Below are positions 31,054 through 39,783 of a DNA stretch of 64,000 nucleotides, one piece after another (position 1 is the first letter of the stretch; every line of letters starts with the position of its first letter). Position numbers and translations under genes: made by a program. Origin of the DNA: Rhodobacteraceae bacterium REDSEA-S34_B6 (lineage in GTDB: Bacteria; Pseudomonadota; Alphaproteobacteria; Rhodobacterales; Rhodobacteraceae). Under the pieces are notes generated by a model. It was not told the DNA's origin. It saw nothing but the letters and a program-made list of their open reading frames with translations, and ran no database searches. The stretch lies in NCBI GenBank assembly GCA_001627925.1, contig LUQC01000102.1:64152-128151 (forward strand), read 5' to 3'.

Positions 31054-31169
31054 AATGTTATCCTAATCTAAACACACTATTTATTGAATAACGCCAATAA
31101 AACCCAAATAAAAGACGTACAACACCCCCAAATTAATCTACATCAATTTAAGGATGCGTTGAAATTCCA

Positions 31170-32606
31170 TTAGTCTATCATTGACAAAAGCTTGTTTAAA
31201 CTATCTTTTGCATCTCCATAGAACATGCGTGTATTTTCTTTAAAGAAAAGTGGGTTTTCGATGCCAGAGTACCCAGTTCCTTGTCCTCTTTTAGATACAA
31301 AGACCTGTTTCGATTTCCAACATTCTAAAACAGGCATACCTGCTATTGGACTATTCGGATCTTCTTGTGCAGCAGGATTTACGATATCATTGGAACCAAT
31401 AACAATTGCTACATCGGTATCTGGAAAATCTTCATTTATTTCATCCATTTCGAGCACTATATCATATGGAACTTTAGCTTCCGCAAGTAGCACATTCATA
31501 TGCCCGGGAAGCCGTCCCGCAACCGGATGAATAGCGAACCTTACATTCTTCCCTTTGCCCCGAAGACGTTTAGTAAGCTCGGATACAGCTTGTTGGGCTT
31601 GGGCAACGGCTAGTCCGTAACCCGGTATTATTATAACGCTATCAGCATCGGCTAATGCGGACGCGACCCCGTCTGCATCTATCGCAATTTGTTCGCCTTC
31701 CACTTCCATTGCAGGTCCTGATGCACCACCAAAACCACCAAGTATCACCGAAATAAATGACCTATTCATTGCCTTACACATTATGTAACTGAGAATAGCG
31801 CCAGAGGACCCGACAAGGGCTCCAACGACGATCAAGAGGTCGTTGCCAAGACTGAAACCAATAGCGGCAGCAGCCCAGCCAGAATAGCTGTTCAACATAG
31901 ACACAACCACTGGCATGTCTGCTCCACCAATTCCCATGATCAAATGAAAACCAATAAAAAAGGCTAAAATAGTCATTAGGAGAAGTGGTAAAATACCTCC
32001 TGTTTGAAGATACCAGATCAAACATAAAACAGAAATGATCGCCGCCGATGCATTTAAAAAATGTCCGCCAGGAAGTTTCACTGCCGCAGAAGTAACACGG
32101 CCTGATAGCTTACCGTAAGCGATTACAGATCCCGTAAACGTTATAGCACCAATAAATACACCTAAAAACAGCTCCACTCTCAATATATTAACTTCAACGG
32201 CTGATTTTTTAGCCACCAAGGCTGCGAATCCCGTTAGCTCTTTTACCGCCTCAGAGTTTACTGCTGACGCAACATTTTTAATTTCCAAATCTGCATTAAA
32301 TCCGACGAAGACGGCTGCCAAACCTACCAACGCGTGCATACCTGCAACAAGTTCAGGCATCTGTGTCATTTCAACCCTGGCCGCTAAAAAATATCCAATA
32401 ACACCACCGGCTGCAATAAGAAGAACAGACAGGGCCCATAAGCCAGAACCGGGACCTATCAAGGTTGCAAATACAGCAAGAGCCATCCCAAAAATGCCAT
32501 ACCATACAGCTCGCTTGGCGCTCTCTTGTCCAGATAATCCACCTAGGGACAATATAAACAATACAGCAGCCACGACATATGCGGCGGTAGTAAATCCTAA
32601 TTCCAT
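31170..32606 (-). CDS. pntB: NAD(P) transhydrogenase subunit beta
   Basis: PntB provides transmembrane segments and the NADP(H)-binding domain III of the proton-translocating transhydrogenase, which makes NADPH from NADH at the cost of proton-motive force. The 478 residues contain about nine membrane helices (residues 1-260), then the NADP domain with [34 protein letters not shown] and the [16 protein letters not shown] lid. It follows the short PntA C-terminal frame by 12 bases. The protein is intact. Confidence 0.95.
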   Translation of the reverse strand: MELGFTTAAYVVAAVLFILSLGGLSGQESAKRAVWYGIFGMALAVFATLIGPGSGLWALSVLLIAAGGVIGYFLAARVEMTQMPELVAGMHALVGLAAVFVGFNADLEIKNVASAVNSEAVKELTGFAALVAKKSAVEVNILRVELFLGVFIGAITFTGSVIAYGKLSGRVTSAAVKLPGGHFLNASAAIISVLCLIWYLQTGGILPLLLMTILAFFIGFHLIMGIGGADMPVVVSMLNSYSGWAAAAIGFSLGNDLLIVVGALVGSSGAILSYIMCKAMNRSFISVILGGFGGASGPAMEVEGEQIAIDADGVASALADADSVIIIPGYGLAVAQAQQAVSELTKRLRGKGKNVRFAIHPVAGRLPGHMNVLLAEAKVPYDIVLEMDEINEDFPDTDVAIVIGSNDIVNPAAQEDPNSPIAGMPVLECWKSKQVFVSKRGQGTGYSGIENPLFFKENTRMFYGDAKDSLNKLLSMID

Positions 32607-32618
32607 ATTTCTAACCCC

Positions 32619-33059
32619 TTAAGATTTTTGGAACATAGCAAGCATTCGTCTTGTGACGAGAAACCCACCAAAAATGTTAATACCAGCCATAAAAACCGAT
32701 AATGCTGCAAGTAAGATTACTAGAAATGAACCCGATCCAATCTGCATCAGCGCGCCCAAAATTATAATCGATGATATTGCATTCGTAACAGCCATCAACG
32801 GCGTATGAAGAGCATGGCTCACATTCCAAATAACTTGAAATCCAACGAAAACAGCAAGAACGAATACGATAAAGTGTTGCATAAAGCTAGCTGGAGCAAC
32901 AAGCCCAACACCTAATGTAAGGGCACCACCTACTGCGAGCAGAATAACCTGCTGGCGAGTTTGCGCATTAAACTCCTCTTGCTCTTTCGCCCTTAGTTCC
33001 TCTGGAGACAACTCTTTTGGCTTTTCCTGCGTTTTTGCAGCGATAGCGAACCGTGGCAC
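32619..33059 (-). CDS. pntA: NAD(P) transhydrogenase subunit alpha, C-terminal membrane part (frame 2 of split pntA)
   Basis: This frame has 146 residues: a charged linker ([20 protein letters not shown]) and three to four membrane helices of transhydrogenase domain II. It could be read as a separate PntAB subunit, as in Rhodospirillum rubrum. However, its only start is a GTG at 33059 lying inside the upstream gene, and the upstream frame overlaps it by 92 bases as nonsense sequence. Relatives with a single pntA carry a proline-rich connector (roughly 15 residues) exactly at the junction. I favour a deletion with frameshift in one original gene, but a functional split cannot be excluded. Confidence 0.75.
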   Translation of the reverse strand: MPRFAIAAKTQEKPKELSPEELRAKEQEEFNAQTRQQVILLAVGGALTLGVGLVAPASFMQHFIVFVLAVFVGFQVIWNVSHALHTPLMAVTNAISSIIILGALMQIGSGSFLVILLAALSVFMAGINIFGGFLVTRRMLAMFQKS

Positions 33060-34143
33060 CTCTAATTACGTCATCTTCCATATTATGGTTTATTTCACCA
33101 TCTTTTTCCGGCGCAAGATCACTAATCATGTGCCTAATATTAGTAGAATATAAATTTGATGCTTGAGCGGCCATTCGACTCGGAAAGTCAGAATACCCTA
33201 CAATAGTAACCCCGTTGTCAGTTACAATTTTTTCATCCAAAACTGTTAGCTTACAGTTACCACCCTTCTCAGCTGCTAAATCCACAATAACCGAACCTGG
33301 TTTCATGGATTTAACCATATCAGCTGTCCACAATTCTGGAGCCTCGCGGTTTGGAATAAGCGCGGTGGTAATAACAATATCAACCTCTGGCGCTAACTCT
33401 CTAAATTTCGCAAGCTGAGCCTCTCGAAATTCTGGTGACGAAACTGACGCATATCCGCCAGTTTTAGCACCATCTTGCTGCTGCTCCTCAAAATCGAGAT
33501 ATACAAATTCAGCACCCATGGATTCTACTTGTTCCGCAACTTCAGGCCTAACATCAAAAGCATAAGTAATAGCTCCTAACGACGTAGCTGTCCCAATCGC
33601 AGCAAGCCCGGCAACACCGGCGCCTATTATAAGCACTTTCGCCGGAGGCACCTTACCTGCTGCAGTGACTTGACCTGTGAAAAATCTTCCAAAATTATTG
33701 CTGGCCTCGATAACTGCTCGATAACCAGCTATATTTGCCATGGATGAAAGAGCATCCATCTTCTGTGCCCGACTGATCCTTGGAACCATTTCCATTGCTA
33801 TGACGTTTGCTTTTTTGGACTTGGCCAGGTCAAGACCCTGCTCATTGACGGCTGGATTAAAAAAGGAAATCAACGTCTGCCCGGCAGATAATCTCTTAAG
33901 CTCAGCGGTAGAGGGCTGTCTAACCTTGGTCACTACATCAGCTTCCTTCCACAAAGCAGCAGCCGTTTTTACAACCTTGACCCCAGCCTCTTTGTAGATT
34001 TTGTCTGAATATCCTGCTGCTTTGCCAGCACCACTTTCAATTAAACAAGCAAAACCTAACTTTTGAAGTTGAAGAGCACTATCAGGGGTTAAAGCAACCC
34101 TATTTTCACCGTCGAAAATTTCTTTGGGGGTACCGATTTTCAA
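32968..34143 (-). CDS. pntA: NAD(P) transhydrogenase subunit alpha, NAD-binding part (frame 1 of split pntA)
   Basis: Domain I of the transhydrogenase binds NAD(H): [20 protein letters not shown] at the start, [20 protein letters not shown] (Rossmann loop near residue 173) and [13 protein letters not shown]. Sequence is normal up to [11 protein letters not shown] near residue 360. The next 30 or so residues (RYRCKNAG onward) are an out-of-frame reading of the conserved linker, whose proper frame continues in the ORF ending at 32619. The start is TTG at 34143 with GAGGA seven bases upstream. The operon continues into pntB. Confidence 0.85.
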   Translation of the reverse strand: MKIGTPKEIFDGENRVALTPDSALQLQKLGFACLIESGAGKAAGYSDKIYKEAGVKVVKTAAALWKEADVVTKVRQPSTAELKRLSAGQTLISFFNPAVNEQGLDLAKSKKANVIAMEMVPRISRAQKMDALSSMANIAGYRAVIEASNNFGRFFTGQVTAAGKVPPAKVLIIGAGVAGLAAIGTATSLGAITYAFDVRPEVAEQVESMGAEFVYLDFEEQQQDGAKTGGYASVSSPEFREAQLAKFRELAPEVDIVITTALIPNREAPELWTADMVKSMKPGSVIVDLAAEKGGNCKLTVLDEKIVTDNGVTIVGYSDFPSRMAAQASNLYSTNIRHMISDLAPEKDGEINHNMEDDVIRGATVRYRCKNAGKAKRVVSRGTKGERARGV

Positions 34144-34348
34144 AATTTAATCCTCACTTAAATATACTCAGAGACATGTCTAACCAGCTTCCTATACGCA
34201 ACATTATTAAAGATCAATGTGCTTAAAGTGAAAAATTATGTCGCAACGCATTTTAATCAACTGCTATAAATTCCAATAGCGTTTTGACTACCAATTAATG
34301 AAACCGCAACCAGCCCAACTTTCTTTCGAGACCAGAGTTCAGTTTTTA

Positions 34349-35299
34349 TCACTCCCACTCCATTTCTTCAAAAACCCTACCAGCATTTTTCTTTGCTAAC
34401 TCTTCAAAAGTATCTAAATTCTTCCATTTTTGCTGATCGACATAATAAGACGAACTTAAATCGCCCCCAGCCTCAATATGGCTTTTGATCTTTGCTCGTA
34501 AATCTAAAAGATATCCCAACGTATACTTTTCAACTTGTGGTAAATTTGTGGGATGTCCATGCCCAGGAATTATATAAAGCGGATTAAGAGGTGCAAAGCT
34601 TGTTTTCCAAGTTTCTATCCAGCATCTTGTGCAAGTATTTTCAAAAATTGGCAGCATTCGTTCATGAAAAGCTATATCACCAGCAATCATTAGTGACCAT
34701 TGCGGGATCCAGACCTGTGTATCTCCAGGGCCATGAGCATCACCCAGATGTAGAATCTCAAACTTTATACCACCTAAAGTAAAAACATACTTTTCGGAAA
34801 ATGAAATGTTTGCGGTAATAACGGCTGTACCGTCAGCCTTTTCTCTATTGTAACGCTTCATCTCTTCTAGGATTTGATAGCCATTATCCTTCACCTCATC
34901 AATAGCGGCTTCATGTGCCAATATATCAATGCCAAGCTCAGCCCAGTAAGAGTTACCCAACATAGCATGTCCCTGCCCATTTTCGTTGATTACTAGCTTT
35001 ACAGGTTTATCTGTTACTGCTTTAATCTCCTGATGCATTGCCTCAGCCAGACTAAATGATGCACCAGAATTAATCACTACGACTCCATCCGCAGTTACAA
35101 CAAAAGATAAATTATTATTATGACCAGAATTTTCATACGTAGGTGGAGCAGTAGCACCAATTGCAGAAAATACATTTGGGATAAATTCAGAAGGTTTTGA
35201 ATACAATACCGATTGAGGATATTGATCCGGTATATTTTCACTAGCTATGGAGTGCTGGCTCATGGCAATTGATAATAAAAAATATCTTAAAAGACCCAT
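34349..35299 (-). CDS. MBL-fold metallohydrolase-like periplasmic protein with altered metal site
   Basis: A probable signal peptide (MGLLRYFLLSIAMSQHSIAS) is followed by a metallo-beta-lactamase fold. The usual HxHxDH loop is replaced by NENGQGHAMLGN near residue 103, keeping only the last His. Later ligand motifs remain recognisable (HLGDAHGPGDTQVW; AGDIAFHERMLP; PGHGHPTN). I recall similar NGQ-H variants among quinoprotein-relay or SoxH-like MBL proteins, so the variant may be a natural subfamily with a modified or single-metal site. The substrate is unknown. It stands alone, divergent from kynU. Confidence 0.7.
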   Translation of the reverse strand: MGLLRYFLLSIAMSQHSIASENIPDQYPQSVLYSKPSEFIPNVFSAIGATAPPTYENSGHNNNLSFVVTADGVVVINSGASFSLAEAMHQEIKAVTDKPVKLVINENGQGHAMLGNSYWAELGIDILAHEAAIDEVKDNGYQILEEMKRYNREKADGTAVITANISFSEKYVFTLGGIKFEILHLGDAHGPGDTQVWIPQWSLMIAGDIAFHERMLPIFENTCTRCWIETWKTSFAPLNPLYIIPGHGHPTNLPQVEKYTLGYLLDLRAKIKSHIEAGGDLSSSYYVDQQKWKNLDTFEELAKKNAGRVFEEMEWE

Positions 35300-35423
35300 T
35301 CAACCCTCATTAAATTCAAAGATTTTCGAAAATAAAAATATTAATTGTATTCCATGTTATATAAATGTTGTAACTACAGCAACTTGGTGAAACCGTTCAT
35401 ATGGGACGGCTACGAAAGGGCAG

Positions 35424-36617
35424 ATGACAAACTTTGAAGAAACAAAAAAGCAATTCATACTTCCAAAAGGATTGATCTATTTAGATGGTAACTCGCTGGG
35501 CCCCATGCCCAAGAATGTTCCCAGTGAAATTAACACTTTTCTTCATGAAGAATGGTCAAACCTTTTAATAAATGGATGGAATGATGCGGAATGGATGTTT
35601 CAGCCTGAAAATTTGGGTAACAAAATTTCGCGCATTATCGGAGCAGAAGATAATTCAGTAGTTGTCGGAGAAACCCTATCTGTTAGAGTTTTTCAAGCAT
35701 TAAGTAGCGCCATTAAAGATGTGGGGAAAAGAAAAATTATACTCACAGATAGTGGAAACTTTCCGTCAGATTTGTATATGGCTCAGGGACTGGTGCATCT
35801 ATTGAATGATCAACTTGAGATTAGAATATGCGCACCTGAGGAAGTACTTGACAGTCTAAGCGACGAGATTGCGGTACTTATGCTAACCGACGTTGATTAC
35901 CGTACTGGCAGAAGGCATGACATTTCAGTAATCAGTAAAATTGCAAAAGACAATGGGATCGTTACGATTTGGGATCTAGCGCACTCTGCTGGCGCTTTAA
36001 ACCTAAATCTAAAGGAGTGGGATATCGATTATGCTGTTGGTTGTACATATAAGTATCTAAACGCAGGACCTGGTTCGCCAGCGTTTATATATGTTAACCC
36101 AAAGAAAATTAATGAGGTCAAACCATCTTTAATGGGCTGGCTTGGTCATCAAAAACCATTTGAGTTTTTGCATAAGTATGTACCTGGCAAAGGTATAAAC
36201 CGAATGAAAATAGGAACACCACCAGTTCTGGCTAATGCGGCTCTTGCTGCTTCTTTAAAAATTTGGGATACCGTCAACATGAGCGAGCTGCGCTCCAAGT
36301 CAATTGATCTTTCTGAGCGACTTATAAGCGGGTTGCAAAAGAACTGCCCTAATCTTAAATTAGCATCTCCAATAAATGCAGAAGACAGGGGTTCCCAAGT
36401 TTCATTTTATTTTGAACATGGATACCCTGCAATGCAAGCAATCATAGAAAAAGGCGTTATTGGAGATTTTAGGTCCCCGAACATTATGAGATTTGGAATT
36501 ACACCCTTGTATATATCTAAAGAAGATATTGATTTGGCAATTGAAGTTATTTCAAATGTTATTCAAAATTCTTTATGGGACAGACCCAAATACAAAAAGC
36601 AAAAATTTGTCACATAA
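35424..36617 (+). CDS. kynU: Kynureninase
   Basis: This PLP-dependent hydrolase cleaves kynurenine or 3-hydroxykynurenine to (hydroxy)anthranilate and alanine. The 397-residue sequence shows YLDGNSLGPMP near residue 19, DLAHSAGALNL (PLP-binding Asp), CTYKYLNAGPGSPAF with the Schiff-base Lys near residue 211, and the C-terminal GDFRSPNIMRFGITPLY. No tryptophan dioxygenase or kynurenine formamidase gene is adjacent, so the rest of the pathway must be elsewhere. A close relative with another substrate cannot be excluded. It converges on the C26 peptidase gene. Confidence 0.88.
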   Translation: MTNFEETKKQFILPKGLIYLDGNSLGPMPKNVPSEINTFLHEEWSNLLINGWNDAEWMFQPENLGNKISRIIGAEDNSVVVGETLSVRVFQALSSAIKDVGKRKIILTDSGNFPSDLYMAQGLVHLLNDQLEIRICAPEEVLDSLSDEIAVLMLTDVDYRTGRRHDISVISKIAKDNGIVTIWDLAHSAGALNLNLKEWDIDYAVGCTYKYLNAGPGSPAFIYVNPKKINEVKPSLMGWLGHQKPFEFLHKYVPGKGINRMKIGTPPVLANAALAASLKIWDTVNMSELRSKSIDLSERLISGLQKNCPNLKLASPINAEDRGSQVSFYFEHGYPAMQAIIEKGVIGDFRSPNIMRFGITPLYISKEDIDLAIEVISNVIQNSLWDRPKYKKQKFVT

Positions 36618-36631
36618 CTGAAAGGGATCAT

Positions 36632-37384
36632 CTACTGGGCATTTCCATAATCACGCACCGCGTCGCCAAAAGCCGTAAACAAACGTTTAGAAATTGGATC
36701 ATTTTCAGCATTCCATTCCGGGTGCCACTGGACAGAGTATGTGTAACCCGGTGCATCTTTTACATAAAGCGCCTCTGGGGTTCCATCACTTGCCCAACCA
36801 TCAATTATCAACCTATCACCGGCATCTGCTATCCCCTGTCCATGTAGCGTATTTGTCTCTATTCGATCAGAACCTAAAATTTTGCTGAAAATGCCATCGC
36901 TTCTAAACGTGACTTCATGCCTAATGGCAAATTTTTCTGCAAGCGTTCCATCTGGTGGCATTCGATGGTTCATTCTCCCATCTAACTCGCGAATTTCCGG
37001 ATGTAGTGTTGCACCCATTGCCACCGCAACTTCCTGAAATCCTCTGCATATACCAAAAATAGGAAGACCGATCGAAACAGCCCTTTTTATCAGAGGGAGT
37101 GTTAAGGCATCACGATCACGATCGAAATCGCCATGAGCCGCCGTTGCTTCGACACCATAATTACTAGGATGTACGTTAGGTCTTCCGCCGGTAAACAAAA
37201 AACCGTCGCACATTGCGATGAGCTCATCAACTGTAGTAAATTCGGGACTCGACGGTACGATGATAGGTATTACATTCGCAACCTTGGATAGCGCGTCACA
37301 ATTCATTTTCCCAGCTGCGTATGCTGGATATTCATCATTGATTAAGTTGAAATTCCCAACAATTCCAACTACAAAACGTCCCAT
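36632..37384 (-). CDS. Peptidase C26 family glutamine amidohydrolase (PuuD-like)
   Basis: This 250-residue class I glutamine amidotransferase-like hydrolase has the nucleophile in FGICRGFQEVAV (Cys near residue 118) and the His/Glu pair in SVQWHPEWNAE. Family members hydrolyse gamma-glutamyl-gamma-aminobutyrate in putrescine catabolism, or similar gamma-glutamyl amides. No other puu gene is near, so the substrate is uncertain. AAAGG lies six bases upstream of the ATG. It is followed upstream on the same strand by malate synthase G with a 72-base gap. Confidence 0.8.
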   Translation of the reverse strand: MGRFVVGIVGNFNLINDEYPAYAAGKMNCDALSKVANVIPIIVPSSPEFTTVDELIAMCDGFLFTGGRPNVHPSNYGVEATAAHGDFDRDRDALTLPLIKRAVSIGLPIFGICRGFQEVAVAMGATLHPEIRELDGRMNHRMPPDGTLAEKFAIRHEVTFRSDGIFSKILGSDRIETNTLHGQGIADAGDRLIIDGWASDGTPEALYVKDAPGYTYSVQWHPEWNAENDPISKRLFTAFGDAVRDYGNAQ

Positions 37385-37456
37385 TTTTAGCCTTTAACTA
37401 TTACTTTGCAAATTATTATTCTTTATATTTGTTTTAGCTCACTATTGACCATATTT

Positions 37457-39598
37457 CTATGCTAGATTTTTCAATTTCAAACGAGTTTCATGTAAAATTG
37501 GCTCAGTGTAACCTGATGGCTGATTTTTACCCTCGAAGATTAAATTATATGCAGCTTTAAATGCCAATCCATCAAAGCTTGGGCTCATCGGTATATAATT
37601 TGGATCGTTAATATTTTGCTCATCAACAATCTGCGCCATGGATTTAAGCGCTGTAATGACCTCTTCTTCACCCACGACTTTATGATGCAACCAGTTAGCG
37701 AGCGCCTGACTAGATATTCTGCATGTGGCGCGATCTTCCATCAAACCTACATTATTGATATCTGGAACTTTTGAGCAACCAATTCCCTGATCCACCCATC
37801 GCACAACATATCCAAGGATCCCTTGAGCATTATTTTCTACTTCCCGAATTATTTGCTCGTGCGTCCATTTTCTGTAAGCGGCCAGGGGAATGTCAAGAAG
37901 TGTATCAACATAGGCTCTTCGGCCGTTTTTTCTTAAATTTTCTTGAACTGCAAAGACATCCACTTGGTGATAATGCAAGGCATGCAATGTAGCAGCGGTA
38001 GGGGATGGTACCCAGGCACAATTTGCTCCTGATTTTGGATGCTCTATTTTTTGCTCCAGCATAGCAGACATTAAATCCGGCATAGCCCACATACCTTTTC
38101 CAATTTGGGCTCGCCCAGAAAGCCCACACTCTAAACCAATGTCAACATTCTGATTTTCATATCCTACTATCCAAGACTTTCGTTTTATAAAATCTTTCCT
38201 GCTAAATGGGCCTGCTTCCATGCTAGTGTGAATTTCATCTCCAGTACGATCGAGAAACCCAGTATTTATGAAGGCTACTCGTCTTTTTGCCGCGCGGATA
38301 CACTCTTTTAGGTTAACGGAGGTTCGGCGTTCTTCATCCATTATTCCCAATTTTACAGAATATTGTTCTATACCTAAAGAACTCTCTACCTTGGAAAATA
38401 TTTTATCGGCAAAATCCACTTCAGCGGGACCATGCATCTTGGGTTTTACAATATAAATTGAACCATGTCTTGAATTGCCATCAGCCTTTTTCAAATCATG
38501 CATTCCGAGCATTGTGGTAACCATAGCATCCAGCAAGCCCTCGAATATCTCGTCACCATTTGAATCAAGTACAGCTGGTGTAGTCATTAAATGACCAACA
38601 TTTCTGATCCAAAGTAATGCTCTAGCCCTAATGCTAAAATCATCACCAGAGGGAGAAATAAAAGACAAGTCAGAATTGAGACACCTAACGACTTTTTCTC
38701 CGTTTTTCTCAAACTCAGAAGTAAGGTCTCCTTTCATTAGACCTAACCATGTTGAGTATGCATTTACCTTATCTTCACCATCAACACATGCTACAGAATC
38801 TTCTAAATCAATTATGGCGGATAGAGCGCTCTCTATCCGAACATCTGCCAGACCTGCCTGATCCCTACTGCCGACAACATGTGCTCGATCGAAGACAAGC
38901 ACGACGAAAAGACCGTTATTCTTCAAAAGAACAGAATTTGGCGCCTTCGGATTGCCCGAATAGCCAATAAACTTTTCTGGTGAGACCAATGGAAGGTCAT
39001 CTACTAAAAGTTGCTTATCTCTAACATAATATCGCTTAACATCTGCATGACTAGCACCAATGATTGGAAATGCATTATCCAAAAATACTCTTGCACGGGC
39101 AACAACACGAGCGCCCCTGCCCCGATCATAACCCTCAGCCTGGTCAAATGCCCCCATTGCGTCAGTACCATATAAACTGTCGTATAAACTTCCCCATCTC
39201 GCGTTCGCTGCATTAAGAGCGTAACGAGCATTGGTCGATGGTACTACGAGTTGCGGACCAGCTATGCTGGAAATTTCCGGATCAACATTTTCTGTTTCAA
39301 TTAAAAAACTCTCACCCTCATCAACCAGATAACCGATCTCCTTTAAATAATTTTTATAGGCCTCATGATCATGTGGCTGGCCAATTCTAGCCACATGCCA
39401 TTTATCAATTTTATCTTGCAGCTCTTCTCTTGCCCGCAAAAGTTTTCTATTTTCTGGAGTCATCTCCTTAATCAATGATGACAAGCCAAGCCAAAAGTTA
39501 TCCTGTGAAACTCCAGTATCTGGCAAAGCCTTATTCTCGATAAAATCCACCAAGCCTTCTTCTACATTTAGATCATATCGCATCAGGCGCTTATTCAT
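37457..39598 (-). CDS. glcB: Malate synthase G
   Basis: GlcB condenses glyoxylate with acetyl-CoA to malate in the cytoplasm. The frame opens at GTG 39601, but the adjacent ATG 39598 is likelier; about 713 residues, the normal G-isoform length. Recognisable are SIYIVKPKMHGPAEVDFADK, LGIMDEERRTSVNLKECI and AFINTGFLDRTGDEIHTSME around the active site. Glyoxylate could come from glycolate, purine or methylated-compound catabolism. No glyoxylate-shunt partner (isocitrate lyase) is visible in the window. Confidence 0.95.
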   Translation of the reverse strand: MNKRLMRYDLNVEEGLVDFIENKALPDTGVSQDNFWLGLSSLIKEMTPENRKLLRAREELQDKIDKWHVARIGQPHDHEAYKNYLKEIGYLVDEGESFLIETENVDPEISSIAGPQLVVPSTNARYALNAANARWGSLYDSLYGTDAMGAFDQAEGYDRGRGARVVARARVFLDNAFPIIGASHADVKRYYVRDKQLLVDDLPLVSPEKFIGYSGNPKAPNSVLLKNNGLFVVLVFDRAHVVGSRDQAGLADVRIESALSAIIDLEDSVACVDGEDKVNAYSTWLGLMKGDLTSEFEKNGEKVVRCLNSDLSFISPSGDDFSIRARALLWIRNVGHLMTTPAVLDSNGDEIFEGLLDAMVTTMLGMHDLKKADGNSRHGSIYIVKPKMHGPAEVDFADKIFSKVESSLGIEQYSVKLGIMDEERRTSVNLKECIRAAKRRVAFINTGFLDRTGDEIHTSMEAGPFSRKDFIKRKSWIVGYENQNVDIGLECGLSGRAQIGKGMWAMPDLMSAMLEQKIEHPKSGANCAWVPSPTAATLHALHYHQVDVFAVQENLRKNGRRAYVDTLLDIPLAAYRKWTHEQIIREVENNAQGILGYVVRWVDQGIGCSKVPDINNVGLMEDRATCRISSQALANWLHHKVVGEEEVITALKSMAQIVDEQNINDPNYIPMSPSFDGLAFKAAYNLIFEGKNQPSGYTEPILHETRLKLKNLA

Positions 39599-39783
39599 CA
39601 CTCAACCCCAAACCTTTCTCCGATTTCATGTAGGTATCTCAATTAAGGCGAGGCAAAAGAAGTTATTATTCATTAAAAGAGTCGCCTATTTTTTGTATTA
39701 ATTAATAGTAGCACTACCTAAATGTAGCAACATCTATTAGCTGAGTAGGTTCAACTACAAATTCCAAGCACCGCGGAGTAATT

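Noticed and set aside
36632-37384. Complete putrescine (puu) pathway around the C26 hydrolase
   Set aside because: No puuA, puuB or puuC homologue is adjacent; only the hydrolase family can be supported.
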